A stretch of DNA of 35,193 nt from an uncultured Bacteroidales bacterium. GTDB taxonomy: Bacteria > Bacteroidota > Bacteroidia > Bacteroidales > UBA932. Both the position numbers and the translations under genes were made by a program. Numbering within the stretch: position 1 is the first letter of the stretch; each line of letters opens with the position of its first letter. This document shows, piece after piece, positions 15,365 through 24,353 of the stretch. Under the pieces are notes generated by a model. It searched no databases and was not told the DNA's origin. It worked only from the letters and a program-made list of their open reading frames with translations. The stretch lies in contig CASFPH010000023.1 of assembly GCA_949296645.1 (NCBI GenBank), positions 1 through 35,193 on the forward strand, in the 5' to 3' direction.

Positions 15365-18300
15365 TTAAAATTTGATATTGGCTCCTATTGAGAATGTTCT
15401 GCTTATAGGATATGCATCCGTATTGCTTGACATTGTGGTCACTTCCGAACCTATCAGGTCAGGGTCGATGCCCGGCCATTTGCTGATTGTGAAGATATTG
15501 CTTCCCATAAGGTATACGTTCATGCCTTTTATCCCTATTCTTGACAATAATCTTTCAGGAAGATCATAAGATATGGTGATGTTTTTCAGTCTGAGGTATG
15601 ATCTGTCATACACGAACCTGTCGTTTGACATGAAGTTGTACTGGTTGGTAGGTGTGTATACAAGTTTGGCATACTTTGCATCCGTTCTTTCAGGGGTCCA
15701 TGTGTTTCCGAACAGTTCCCTGTTTATGCTGTATCCGAGATATGCATATGCATCGGAACCCATGATTGAGTAGATGGCCTGTCCGCCGTAGGAGAATTGC
15801 ATAAGGAAAGACAGGGAAATCCCTTTGTATGAGAAGGTATTGCTCCATCCTCCGAAGAATTTGGCTTCAGGGTTTGAAATTACGTCCCTGTCGTAGGAGT
15901 CTATGATTCCGTTTTTGTCAATGTCCTTCATTATATAGTCTCCGACACTGAGTCCTGTCTGGTATTCGCTTCCGTATTTTTCCAGGGCAGTTTTGTTGAG
16001 TTCATCTATTTCTTCCTGCGTTTGTGCAATTCTGTCCACTACGTAACCTTTGGCTGTTCCGGCTGGCATTCCTTCGATGAAACTTTCCTGCATGAATACG
16101 TCTATGGATGAATTATTCAGTTTCTCGACGATATTCCTGTTCATGGAAATGTTGAAATATGTATTCCACAGGAATGATTTGGAACGTATTATGTCTGCGC
16201 CTATTTCGAATTCTATTCCCTTGTTGCTCATGTCTATGATGTTGTCGTAGTACATGGTCAGACCTGATTCCAGAATATGAGGGGCCGGAGCCAGTGCACC
16301 GTCCGTATATCTGTAGTATGCATCAATGCTACCTGTCAGCCTTCCGTTGAAAAATCCGAAATCGATACCGGCATTGTATTCCGTTGTCTTTTCCCATCTG
16401 AGGTCCTTGTTTGGAAGCAGATTGTTTATCTGGATGGCATGCAGGCCGTCGTATATGCCGGAAGATGATGCCGAGAAATGCTGGATGTAGGAGAAGTCAG
16501 ATACATTTGTAGAACCTGTATTACCCCAGCTGAGCCTCAGTTTGAGGTTGTCTATCTTGTCAGAGTTTATAAACGATTCCCTGTCGATTCTCCATCCGAG
16601 TGATACTGCCGGGAAAAAACCGACTCTGTGTGTAGGTCCGAACTTCGAAGAGGCATCTGATCTCAGATTGGCTTCAATCAGGTATTTCTGGTCAAAATCG
16701 TAACTGATACGTCCGTAGAAAGAATTTAACGCGCTTTTTGAGACGGATTCTATTTTGTAGGTTACATATTGTGCCGCATCGATGTTCGTCATGTTGGTGT
16801 TTGCAAGGTCGGAATAATTTACGCTTTCACTTCTGTAAGTGTATCTGTCACCACCGTATCCTGCCATTATCGCGAAATAATGTCTGTCTATGTTTTTCTT
16901 GTAGTCAACTCTGAAATTAGCCGACATGTTTACGGAATTGCCGGTACTCTTTGAAAGTTCCGAGAACATTGACATGCCGGTAAACATGTCCATCGCATCC
17001 AGCGGAATGAGTCTGCTCCCCTGGTAGAGATATGATGCGACGTTATAGTCGGCATGAAGATTCAGACCTTCAACAGGTGTGATGTCGACATATACGTTGC
17101 CAAGGAACTGATTGTTTTTCTGTCTGTCTGCTATTTCCCTCTGTGCGAGCGGAGTCGCTACGCTAAGCATGCCAGGCATGTCATACATTCCGCCTCCGTC
17201 GTATCTGTAGAACCCTCCGTTTTCATCATATACCGGTATGTCCGGTCTGGTGTTGCTGATGTTGGATACAGAGTGCATTATCATACCGTCACCGTTTGCA
17301 CTTTTCTTGTCGGCATATGAGTAGCTCAGTACGCTTCCCATCTTGAAACCTTTTATGACTTCGCCTTCAAGTGAAAGCCTTGCTCCGTACTGGTCCATCC
17401 TGTCATTGATATACAGTCCTTCCTGATTCAACGCATTAAAAGAAAACGAATAGTTTGTTTTTTCCGTACCTCCTCTCAGAGACATGCTGTAATTGTGGTT
17501 TGCGGCATTTCTGTTGAGAATTTCATTTTCCCAGTTGGTGTCGTATTTTCCGTATCCGTCGAGATTCAGTCCGTTGTATTTGTATACAGGCATGAATGTC
17601 TCTGGATCATAGCTTATGTCGAAATTTCCGAACATGGAAAGCAGTTCTGGAGACATTGTCATGCTTCCCGGCATGAATGTTATCGGACTTATGTTATTCA
17701 GCGCAGTTGCTGTATTTGAAAGGATTTCATCGTGCAGAGCCATGAACTCGCTTCTGTTGAGCGGATTGAACTTCTTAACAGGGTTGGAGATAGAAAAAGT
17801 GTAACTGAGATCCACGCTCATGTTTTCGCCGCGCTGTCCGTTTTTGGTATTGACTATTATTACACCGTTTGCCCCGCGGGATCCGTATATGGAGGTCGCC
17901 GCTGCGTCTTTCAGTACGTCGATACTTTCTATATCCTTTGGCGCAAGGTTCATGAGAGGGTTGATTCCGGTACTTTCGACAAACATCGGAACTCCGTCTA
18001 TTACATACAGAGGCGTGTTCCCCGGTTGTCCTGAAGAAAGAGGATAAGGTGACGTGATACCTCTTACGTTTATCTTTGGTGCTGCTCCGAGTTCACCGCT
18101 TGTCTGTGTGGACAGCACACCCTTTATTGTTCCGCTGAGGAGGTTGTCTACGGATGTAGCCGTTGCGGAAAGGGTTTCCATGTCTTCTTTTCTTATGGAA
18201 GATACGGAACTGGTCACGCTTTTTTTGTTTTTTGTACCGTATCCGATTACGACTATGTCATCAAGAGTAAGATTGTCCGGCTCCAGAGCAATGTTGAGGC

Positions 18301-18844
18301 TTGCGCCCTGCTGGCATTCGACGGTCCTTTCCTTCATACCCATGCAGATGAATTTCAGCCTGATCTTGTCGTTTTCAGGAACCGATATACTGAAATTACC
18401 GTTCATGTCTGTCATCTCGTTTATGTTCGTGCCTTCGACAATTACATATACGCCTGGCAGAGGTTCTCCGGACTTGTCCGTAACCTTTCCTTTAACAGGT
18501 TTGATCTCAGGTTTTGCGGAGATGCTTTCAGGTGCCAGGATAATCTGGCTTTCGTCGATTCTGTAGTTGATGCCATAATTGCCCAGAAGTTTCAGTATTT
18601 CCTCCCTGGCTTCTTCCTTGTTTCCGGAATATGCGATACTTGCCTTTCGTGAGATTATGTCTGAAAGTGCATCGGAATATACGAAAGTATACCCTGTCTG
18701 AAGGGTTACTTCCTTGAGAATCGTTTTCAGCGGAACATCTTTGAAATTAAAGTTGATCTGCTGTGCAAATGAGTTCAATGAAATCAGACATGCCGCCAGT
18801 ATGCATGTCGCATGTCTGATCCTTTGTTGCAGATAATTTTTCAT
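15365..18844 (-). CDS. SusC/RagA-type TonB-linked outer-membrane channel with STN domain
   Basis: This 1159-residue protein has a signal peptide (1-28) and a secretin/TonB short N-terminal (STN) domain at 30-104, the part that contacts FecR in trans-envelope signalling. A carboxypeptidase-D-like domain follows (117-190), then a SusC box DDIVVIGYG (195-203), a plug with PLYVIDGVPM and the diagnostic LKDAAATSIYGSRGANGVI, and a large barrel ending in SIGANIKF. It imports large substrates together with the downstream SusD. The STN domain and the upstream sigma and FecR genes show that substrate sensing is coupled to transcription. The 70 bases before it lack a TAnnTTTG box, in keeping with use of an ECF sigma. 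Confidence 0.93.
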   Translation of the reverse strand: MKNYLQQRIRHATCILAACLISLNSFAQQINFNFKDVPLKTILKEVTLQTGYTFVYSDALSDIISRKASIAYSGNKEEAREEILKLLGNYGINYRIDESQIILAPESISAKPEIKPVKGKVTDKSGEPLPGVYVIVEGTNINEMTDMNGNFSISVPENDKIRLKFICMGMKERTVECQQGASLNIALEPDNLTLDDIVVIGYGTKNKKSVTSSVSSIRKEDMETLSATATSVDNLLSGTIKGVLSTQTSGELGAAPKINVRGITSPYPLSSGQPGNTPLYVIDGVPMFVESTGINPLMNLAPKDIESIDVLKDAAATSIYGSRGANGVIIVNTKNGQRGENMSVDLSYTFSISNPVKKFNPLNRSEFMALHDEILSNTATALNNISPITFMPGSMTMSPELLSMFGNFDISYDPETFMPVYKYNGLNLDGYGKYDTNWENEILNRNAANHNYSMSLRGGTEKTNYSFSFNALNQEGLYINDRMDQYGARLSLEGEVIKGFKMGSVLSYSYADKKSANGDGMIMHSVSNISNTRPDIPVYDENGGFYRYDGGGMYDMPGMLSVATPLAQREIADRQKNNQFLGNVYVDITPVEGLNLHADYNVASYLYQGSRLIPLDAMDMFTGMSMFSELSKSTGNSVNMSANFRVDYKKNIDRHYFAIMAGYGGDRYTYRSESVNYSDLANTNMTNIDAAQYVTYKIESVSKSALNSFYGRISYDFDQKYLIEANLRSDASSKFGPTHRVGFFPAVSLGWRIDRESFINSDKIDNLKLRLSWGNTGSTNVSDFSYIQHFSASSSGIYDGLHAIQINNLLPNKDLRWEKTTEYNAGIDFGFFNGRLTGSIDAYYRYTDGALAPAPHILESGLTMYYDNIIDMSNKGIEFEIGADIIRSKSFLWNTYFNISMNRNIVEKLNNSSIDVFMQESFIEGMPAGTAKGYVVDRIAQTQEEIDELNKTALEKYGSEYQTGLSVGDYIMKDIDKNGIIDSYDRDVISNPEAKFFGGWSNTFSYKGISLSFLMQFSYGGQAIYSIMGSDAYAYLGYSINRELFGNTWTPERTDAKYAKLVYTPTNQYNFMSNDRFVYDRSYLRLKNITISYDLPERLLSRIGIKGMNVYLMGSNIFTISKWPGIDPDLIGSEVTTMSSNTDAYPISRTFSIGANIKF

Positions 18845-18914
18845 ATAGGGTGTTTTTTGATTGTGTTTTGCCTATAGCACAACAAACCTGTTTCATACCC
18901 TAAAAATAATCGTA

Positions 18915-19961
18915 TTATTTTCTTTTGAAAAAATGAAAGACTTCTTTTTCTATGCTGTAGTCGATAAGTGCACAGAATTTCAACATTTCGGCTATCTGTA
19001 TCATGGATTCTTTTCTGAAAGTTGCGGTTATCCTGAAATTGAGTATTTCAGGATCATCTACCACTATTTCAGTTCCGTGCCATCTTTTCAGCATTCTTAT
19101 GACTTCATCCATCCTGGTCGATTCGAAGACAAGACGTCCGTCTTTCCACGCCGAGGCATTTTTTATGTCGGGAGCTATTATGTTTACCGGTTCAGGCAGA
19201 TTTTCCTTTATGGAATACATTTCGTTAGGTTTTATTTCCGTAATTACACGGCCACGGCTGTCTGAACCGTCGTCTGAAGAAAGCAGGTTTATGCTTCCGC
19301 TGTAAAGCGTGGCAACAGCTTCTTCTTCGTCTTCGTAACATTTGAGATTGAAGGATGTGCCTCTTACTTCGACCTTGAAGTTTTTCGGTGTGCTTATGAT
19401 CATCGGCATCAGGGAATCCTTTTCCACTTCAAAATATGCTTCTCCCGAGAGTTCTACAGATCTAGTGTTTCCCATAAACCTGTCCGGAAATCTTAGTTTG
19501 CTGTCTGAATTCAACCATACCCGGCTTCCGTCAGGGAGAGTTATGTTTGCCTTCACTCCAGGTTCCGTATACACTTCCTTTATGAAATTATCAGGAATAT
19601 CGTTCAGGTTCAGACTCAGGTATTCGGATACTACTTCATCCCGCGAAGGTATGGACGTCACATTTATTATGAGGGCTATTGCCGCAACTGCTGCCGCAGC
19701 ATAGGAAGTATATGCAAGTAAGATTCTTCTTCTGTCGGATTTTATTATTCTCCGCTCTCTTTTTGCAAGACATGAACGGAATATTGTCATTTCCTCGTCA
19801 CTTGCTTTGGTATCAGGCATTGTAGCTGAAACACATGTATTTTTCAGCCAGATAAAATACTCTTCGTTTTTCTTGTTCCTGCTTGCCCATTTAAGAACTT
19901 CATGCTCTTCCTTTTCGGAACAATTGCCTGCAATATATTTCAAAAGTGTTTTTTTGTTCAT
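18915..19961 (-). CDS. FecR-family anti-sigma factor
   Basis: This 348-residue inner-membrane regulator has a cytoplasmic N-terminal sigma-binding part (1-78, KTLLKYIAGNCSEKEEHEVLKW), one membrane segment (about 81-103), the periplasmic FecR domain (ITLPDGSRVWLNSDSKLRFPDRF) and a C-terminal DUF4974-like STN-type domain (about 265-348, GRLVFESTRMDEVIRMLKRW). It would hold the sigma factor encoded 12 bases upstream and release it when SusC signals substrate binding. It is similar in layout to the FecR at 28304-29308, which marks the two as paralogues. Confidence 0.92.
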   Translation of the reverse strand: MNKKTLLKYIAGNCSEKEEHEVLKWASRNKKNEEYFIWLKNTCVSATMPDTKASDEEMTIFRSCLAKRERRIIKSDRRRILLAYTSYAAAAVAAIALIINVTSIPSRDEVVSEYLSLNLNDIPDNFIKEVYTEPGVKANITLPDGSRVWLNSDSKLRFPDRFMGNTRSVELSGEAYFEVEKDSLMPMIISTPKNFKVEVRGTSFNLKCYEDEEEAVATLYSGSINLLSSDDGSDSRGRVITEIKPNEMYSIKENLPEPVNIIAPDIKNASAWKDGRLVFESTRMDEVIRMLKRWHGTEIVVDDPEILNFRITATFRKESMIQIAEMLKFCALIDYSIEKEVFHFFKRK

Positions 19962-19973
19962 TTCCGTATTTTT

Positions 19974-20549
19974 CTAAAGGCACAATCTGTCGAGGATCAA
20001 CCCTAAAATAAAACCGTATTCTTTGAGCGCTTTTCTTATAATTTTCAAGGCAACGGATATCCGGTATTCCACAGTCTTGATGCTTATGTTCTCCATTTCG
20101 GCAATCTGGTCATATCTCAATCCCTTTATCCGGCTGTTTATGAATGTGCCGTGGATTTTATCCGGCATATTGCGGATTGCTTCGTTAAGAAGCTCGTTGA
20201 TTTCCTTGCCATACAGGGCGATTGACGAATCATGTTCAAGTGCGGCAATGTTGAGGCTTTCCTTTGTGTGCCCTGTTATGAACGAACCGTGTTTTTTCCT
20301 GACCGCGTTGTGCTTAAGATGATTAAGACACCTGTTCCTGGTGAGGACCATCAGATATGGAAACATTTCGCGGTCCCAGTCTATTACTTCCAGATTGTCC
20401 CATATGCCCATGAATACATCCTGGACTATTTCTTTGGAAACCTCGAAATCTCCCATGTACGAATTTGCAAAATGTCTGAGTCTGTGCAGATTGTCCCTGT
20501 AGACATTTTCAAATTTTTCAACAAGTGCGTTTTTCTGATCTGTCGGCAT
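19974..20549 (-). CDS. ECF RNA polymerase sigma factor, FecI-like
   Basis: This 191-residue sigma-70 family protein has region 2 at about residues 12-80 (FANSYMGDFEVSKEIVQDVFMGIW, then VLTRNRCLNHLKH) and region 4 at about 120-180 (MPDKIHGTFINSRIKGLRYDQIAEMENISIKTVEYRISVAL, a helix-turn-helix). It should recognise promoters of its own operon under control of the adjacent FecR. Its ATG is only 23 bases downstream of the prfA stop on the same strand and no strong -7 box lies between, so basal expression may come by read-through from prfA. Confidence 0.92.
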   Translation of the reverse strand: MPTDQKNALVEKFENVYRDNLHRLRHFANSYMGDFEVSKEIVQDVFMGIWDNLEVIDWDREMFPYLMVLTRNRCLNHLKHNAVRKKHGSFITGHTKESLNIAALEHDSSIALYGKEINELLNEAIRNMPDKIHGTFINSRIKGLRYDQIAEMENISIKTVEYRISVALKIIRKALKEYGFILGLILDRLCL

Positions 20550-20572
20550 TCAGGTTAAACTAATGCAAGGAA

Positions 20573-21658
20573 TTAAAGCTCCGAAGCTTTCAGCCTTTCT
20601 GCATTTTCCGCTATTTGAAGGTGGTCTATAAGGTCCTGGATGGCTCCGTCCATGAATACGGGAAGGTTGTACATCGTGTAGTTGATTCTGTGGTCGGTTA
20701 CCCTTGACTGCGGATAATTGTATGTACGGATCTTTGCAGAACGGTCGCCTGTCGAAACCATGGTTTTCCTTTTGGCGGAAATCTCGTTCAGGTATTTTTC
20801 ATATTCCATATTGTACAGTCTTGTCCTGAGTTCGGCAAGCGCCTTGTCGAAATTCTTCAACTGTGATTTTTCGTCCTGACACTGTACTACTATGCCTGAA
20901 GGTATGTGCGTGAGTCGGATGGCCGAATAAGTTGTGTTCACGGACTGTCCTCCCGGACCTGACGAACAGAAAGTATCCTTACGGATGTCATTCATGTTCA
21001 GCTCGATGTCGAATTCATCGGCTTCAGGCAGTACTGCTACGGATGCAGCAGACGTATGTACTCTTCCCTGCGTTTCTGTCTGAGGCACCCTTTGTACGCG
21101 ATGTACTCCGGATTCATATTTCATCGTACCGTATACCTTTTCACCAGACATCTTGCATATTATTTCCTTGTATCCTCCTGAAGCGCCTTCAGACTGGCTG
21201 GTGACTTCTATTTTCCATCCTTTCTTTTCAGCATACTTGGCATACATCCTGAAAAGGTCTCCCGCAAATATTGATGCTTCGTCCCCTCCGGCTCCCCCTC
21301 TGATTTCTATGATGGCATTCTTGCTGTCCTGCGGGTCCGCAGGAATCAGAAGCAGCTTTATTTCCTCTTCTGTAGCAGGAAGGGCCTCTTCTATGGAAGA
21401 AATTTCCTCTTTTGCCATTTCTCTGAGTTCTTCGTCCTTTTCTGTCTGAAGAATTTCTTTTGCGGCTTCCAGATCCTCTATCATTTTCCTGTATTTGTCG
21501 CCTGCTGCAACAATAGGTTCAAGCTCCTTGTATTCCTTGTTGAGCTGGACATATTTTTTCATGTCGGCAATTATTTCAGGATCGGAAATCTGACCTGAAA
21601 GAGCCTCATATTTTTCTTTTAGACCTGAAAGTTTCAATAATAGACTGTTTTCGCTCAT
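20573..21658 (-). CDS. prfA: Peptide chain release factor 1
   Basis: This 361-residue class I release factor reads UAA and UAG. The GGQ peptidyl-tRNA hydrolysis motif is at 236-238, and the RF1-type stop-recognition tripeptide PxT is present as PQT at 192-194 within [15 protein letters not shown]2 would have SPF. The start is taken as the ATG at 21658 (MSENSLLL): an in-frame TTG at 21679 lies inside the consensus promoter box and would not be transcribed. The length is standard. The gene is divergent from the small ORF at 21712. Confidence 0.96.
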   Translation of the reverse strand: MSENSLLLKLSGLKEKYEALSGQISDPEIIADMKKYVQLNKEYKELEPIVAAGDKYRKMIEDLEAAKEILQTEKDEELREMAKEEISSIEEALPATEEEIKLLLIPADPQDSKNAIIEIRGGAGGDEASIFAGDLFRMYAKYAEKKGWKIEVTSQSEGASGGYKEIICKMSGEKVYGTMKYESGVHRVQRVPQTETQGRVHTSAASVAVLPEADEFDIELNMNDIRKDTFCSSGPGGQSVNTTYSAIRLTHIPSGIVVQCQDEKSQLKNFDKALAELRTRLYNMEYEKYLNEISAKRKTMVSTGDRSAKIRTYNYPQSRVTDHRINYTMYNLPVFMDGAIQDLIDHLQIAENAERLKASEL

Positions 21659-21676
21659 ATATAATAAAATTGTCTG

Positions 21677-21684
21677 CAAATATA
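21677..21684 (-). promoter_or_regulatory. -7 box for prfA
   Basis: On the minus strand the bases are TATATTTG, a full TAnnTTTG match, 18 bases before the ATG at 21658. It lies 12 bases from the oppositely oriented box at 21697, so the two polymerase sites overlap. Confidence 0.55.
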
Positions 21685-21696
21685 TAAAATATAAAC

Positions 21697-21704
21697 TACA
21701 TTTG
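21697..21704 (+). promoter_or_regulatory. -7 box for the small ORF in front of the biotin operon
   Basis: TACATTTG fully matches TAnnTTTG and ends seven bases before the ATG at 21712, giving a leader of about three bases. This is the only full-consensus promoter box noticed upstream of the biotin operon. Confidence 0.55.
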
Positions 21705-21711
21705 CAGTCTA

Positions 21712-22056
21712 ATGAAAAAACTCATCGGCATATGTAAGCGGAAAATACTGTGTTTCCGAAGATGGTCGCGCAAAAGCTACGGGGCTTTCGTGAGTATCGG
21801 AGCCTATGTGACTATCGCACCTCTTGCAAAGGGGATAGTGGACGCGCTGCTTAAGAAGAGCGGCATGCAGGATACAATGCTGTATTTTGCGCTTGGTACG
21901 GATGCCCTCCTGCAGAATCAGGAGATACCCGGTCCGACGGGGCCTCCGCCCGTGCAACCGGCTGTCGTTTTTCCCGCCATATGTCAGATCGTTTTTTTTG
22001 CTCAGGAAACTGCCGGTATGGCAGCTTCAGGAATTTTATTGTATATAGTTTTATGA
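21712..22056 (+). CDS. Small orphan protein upstream of the biotin operon
   Basis: This 114-residue protein has no recognised function. A basic N-terminus contains [21 protein letters not shown] (about 15-35). From memory, a similar run (RRWSRK-x-Y-x-x-F-x-S with a following V-x-I) occurs near the N-terminus of some Bacteroidota TonB receptors and small neighbouring proteins; this cannot be checked here. The middle has a proline-rich [11 protein letters not shown], and the C-terminal third is hydrophobic with two possible membrane segments. Codon use looks like that of a real gene. It has its own promoter and ends just before a strong terminator, after which the biotin operon starts. A leader-gene or regulatory role for biotin supply is possible but unproven. 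Confidence 0.6.
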   Translation: MKKLIGICKRKILCFRRWSRKSYGAFVSIGAYVTIAPLAKGIVDALLKKSGMQDTMLYFALGTDALLQNQEIPGPTGPPPVQPAVVFPAICQIVFFAQETAGMAASGILLYIVL

Positions 22057-22060
22057 TTTA

Positions 22061-22096
22061 AAAGGGAGACGCCGAAAATCCGGCGTTTCCCTTTTT
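22061..22096 (+). terminator. Terminator or attenuator immediately before bioB-bioA
   Basis: AAAGGGAGACGCCG (22061-22074) pairs with CGGCGTTTCCCTTT (22081-22094), one G-T pair, six-base loop, followed by T residues. Its end is about eight bases from the first ATG of the biotin operon. Since no full promoter box lies between, transcription must either read through it or start just upstream inside the preceding ORF (a near-match TAGTTTTA is at 22046-22053). Confidence 0.75.
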
Positions 22097-22103
22097 CATT
22101 ATT

Positions 22104-24353
22104 ATGCCAATGAAGATGACAGATTATGTAGAAAAAAAGATTGCCGAAGGCGAAAGGCTTACGGAAGGGGATCTTGAGAAACTTCTTGCTTCCGCATCCG
22201 TTGAAGAGATACTGGATCTTTCACATCGGGTAACCCTGCGTTTTGCAGGAAAGGGATTTGATACCTGTTCGATAATAAATGCGAAATCAGGCAACTGTTC
22301 AGAAGATTGCAAATGGTGTGCACAGTCCGTTTTTCACAATTGCGATATAGACAGATATCCCCTTGTCGGTGAAGACGAATGTGTAGGGCACGCCATTGAA
22401 AACTACCGTTGCGGCATAGGACGCTTTTCGATAGTGACCAGCGGGAAAAGGGTTTCCAAAGAGGAACTGGACAGGATATGCGGTATTGTACGGGCTCTGA
22501 AAAGAAAAACCAATGTGGCTCCATGTGTCTCCTTGGGCCTTATTGACGAAGATGACATGCGAAAGCTTTCCGAGGCGGGGGTCGAAAGATACCACTGCAA
22601 TATCGAATCTTCCCCAGAGTTTTTCAGAACGTTATGTACCACGCATACTGTGGAGGACAAACTGAAAGTCCTGGGTTATGCTGTGAAATATGGTATCGAG
22701 CCATGTTCCGGAGGAATAGTAGGAATGGGGGAGTCCATGAGAGACAGGATTGCCATGGCATTGCTCCTCAGGGACAGTGGTGTAAAGTCGATACCTCTGA
22801 ATATACTCAATCCCATAAAGGGAACCGCACTTGAAGGACGGCCTGTCATAAGTCCTGAAGAATATCTTCTGACAGTAGCTGTTTTCAGACTTGCAAATCC
22901 GGATGCATGGATAAGGTTTTCCGGAGGAAGGGCGCTTATTCCGGAAGCTGTGCAGAAAAAGGCGCTGTATGCCGGAATAAATGCAGCCATTATGGGAAAC
23001 ATGCTGACCACTGCCGGGGCTGATGCTGCAAGCGATATGGAAATGTTTGCAGATGCAGGGTACAGTTGCAGGAAGGAACATGTAAGGGAGCATATATGGC
23101 ATCCGTATTCGGCGCTTCCCAATCCGTTCCGTATTTTCAAAGTTGCTTCTGCACAAGGGGTAAGGCTGGAACTTGAAGACGGACGCAGAATAATAGACGG
23201 AATGTCCTCATGGTGGGCCGCAGCCCTTGGTTACAATAACCCAAGACTTAATGCTGCTGCTGAAAACCAGATAGCCAAGATGTCGCATGTAATGTTCGGA
23301 GGTCTCGTCCATGATCCTGCCATCAAGCTTGCGGAAACATTGCTCCCGATTCTTCCGGAGGGTCTCGACCGTATCTTCTATGCGGATTCAGGTTCGGTTT
23401 CCGTCGAGGTGGCCATGAAAATGGCGATACAGTATCAGGTTGCAGGAGGACGCCCTTCCAAAAACAAATTCATGACTGTACGCGGAGGATATCATGGCGA
23501 TACCTGGAATGCAATGTCGGTATGCGATCCTGTAGGGGGAATGCATTCGCTGTTCGGCCCTTCCCTCCCCGTAAATTATTTTCTTCCGAGACCTTCGGCA
23601 AGATTCGGAGAGCCGTCTCTGCGTTCCGACATTGATGCCATGGAAGAAATGTTCGAATTACATGCAGACGAACTTGCGGCGTTCATACTTGAACCTGTTG
23701 TGCAGGGTGCAGGCGGAATGTGGTTCTATTCGGCGGATTATCTGAAATCGGCGAGGGAATTATGCGACAGATACGGAGTCCTTCTTGTTTTCGATGAGAT
23801 TGCCACAGGATTCGGACGGACAGGGCGGATGTTCGCTTCAGAGCATGCAGGGGTCGTTCCGGATATAATGACGATTGGCAAGGCCCTTACGGGAGGGTAT
23901 ATGACGATGGCAGCAACTGTTACTACGGAGAAAGTGGCATTTACAATTTCCGGAGGAAATCCAGGTCTTTTCATGCACGGTCCGACATTCATGGCGAACC
24001 CTTTGGCATGTGCCGTATCGCGTGAAGCAGTACGTATATACAGAAGCATGGACCTGCAGGGAACCGTCTCCGGTATAGAGAAAGGTTTGAGGAACGGGCT
24101 TTCTCCTCTGAAAGGTCTTGAAGGGGTCTCGGATGTAAGGGTTCTCGGTGCAATAGGTGTGGTGGAGATGGAAAGAAATGTAGATATGAATATCATAGAA
24201 CCGATGTTCGTTGAGAACGGAGTCTGGTTGCGTCCTTTCGGGCGTCTGGTATATACGATGCCGCAGTTCGTGATAACGGAACAGGAACTGTCAGAACTGT
24301 GTTCAGGAATAGTGTCGGTTGTAAAGGAGTATGTCGGGAAATATGGAAAATAG
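22104..24353 (+). CDS. bioAB: Fused biotin synthase (BioB) and DAPA aminotransferase (BioA)
   Basis: This 749-residue bifunctional enzyme has two parts. Residues about 1-325 are BioB, a radical-SAM enzyme that inserts sulfur into dethiobiotin: CSEDCKWC gives Cys65, 69, 72 for the SAM cluster. Residues about 326-749 are BioA, a PLP enzyme converting KAPA to DAPA: HIWHPYS at 330-336, SSWWAA at 368-373, GGYHGDTWNAMS at 461-472, DEIATGFGRTG at 564-574 and PLP Lys593 in IGKALTGG. Of the E. coli auxiliary-cluster ligands, those matching Cys128, Cys188 and Arg260 are present (Cys141, Cys201, Arg271) but the Cys97 position is Ser109 (RFSIVTSG). Such fusions occur in Bacteroides. ATGs at 22110 and 22116 are alternative starts. 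The 3' end overlaps bioF. Confidence 0.95.
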   Translation: MPMKMTDYVEKKIAEGERLTEGDLEKLLASASVEEILDLSHRVTLRFAGKGFDTCSIINAKSGNCSEDCKWCAQSVFHNCDIDRYPLVGEDECVGHAIENYRCGIGRFSIVTSGKRVSKEELDRICGIVRALKRKTNVAPCVSLGLIDEDDMRKLSEAGVERYHCNIESSPEFFRTLCTTHTVEDKLKVLGYAVKYGIEPCSGGIVGMGESMRDRIAMALLLRDSGVKSIPLNILNPIKGTALEGRPVISPEEYLLTVAVFRLANPDAWIRFSGGRALIPEAVQKKALYAGINAAIMGNMLTTAGADAASDMEMFADAGYSCRKEHVREHIWHPYSALPNPFRIFKVASAQGVRLELEDGRRIIDGMSSWWAAALGYNNPRLNAAAENQIAKMSHVMFGGLVHDPAIKLAETLLPILPEGLDRIFYADSGSVSVEVAMKMAIQYQVAGGRPSKNKFMTVRGGYHGDTWNAMSVCDPVGGMHSLFGPSLPVNYFLPRPSARFGEPSLRSDIDAMEEMFELHADELAAFILEPVVQGAGGMWFYSADYLKSARELCDRYGVLLVFDEIATGFGRTGRMFASEHAGVVPDIMTIGKALTGGYMTMAATVTTEKVAFTISGGNPGLFMHGPTFMANPLACAVSREAVRIYRSMDLQGTVSGIEKGLRNGLSPLKGLEGVSDVRVLGAIGVVEMERNVDMNIIEPMFVENGVWLRPFGRLVYTMPQFVITEQELSELCSGIVSVVKEYVGKYGK

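Noticed and set aside
21659-21679. TTG start of prfA at 21679
   Set aside because: It lies within the -7 box; the ATG at 21658 gives the normal RF1 N-terminus.
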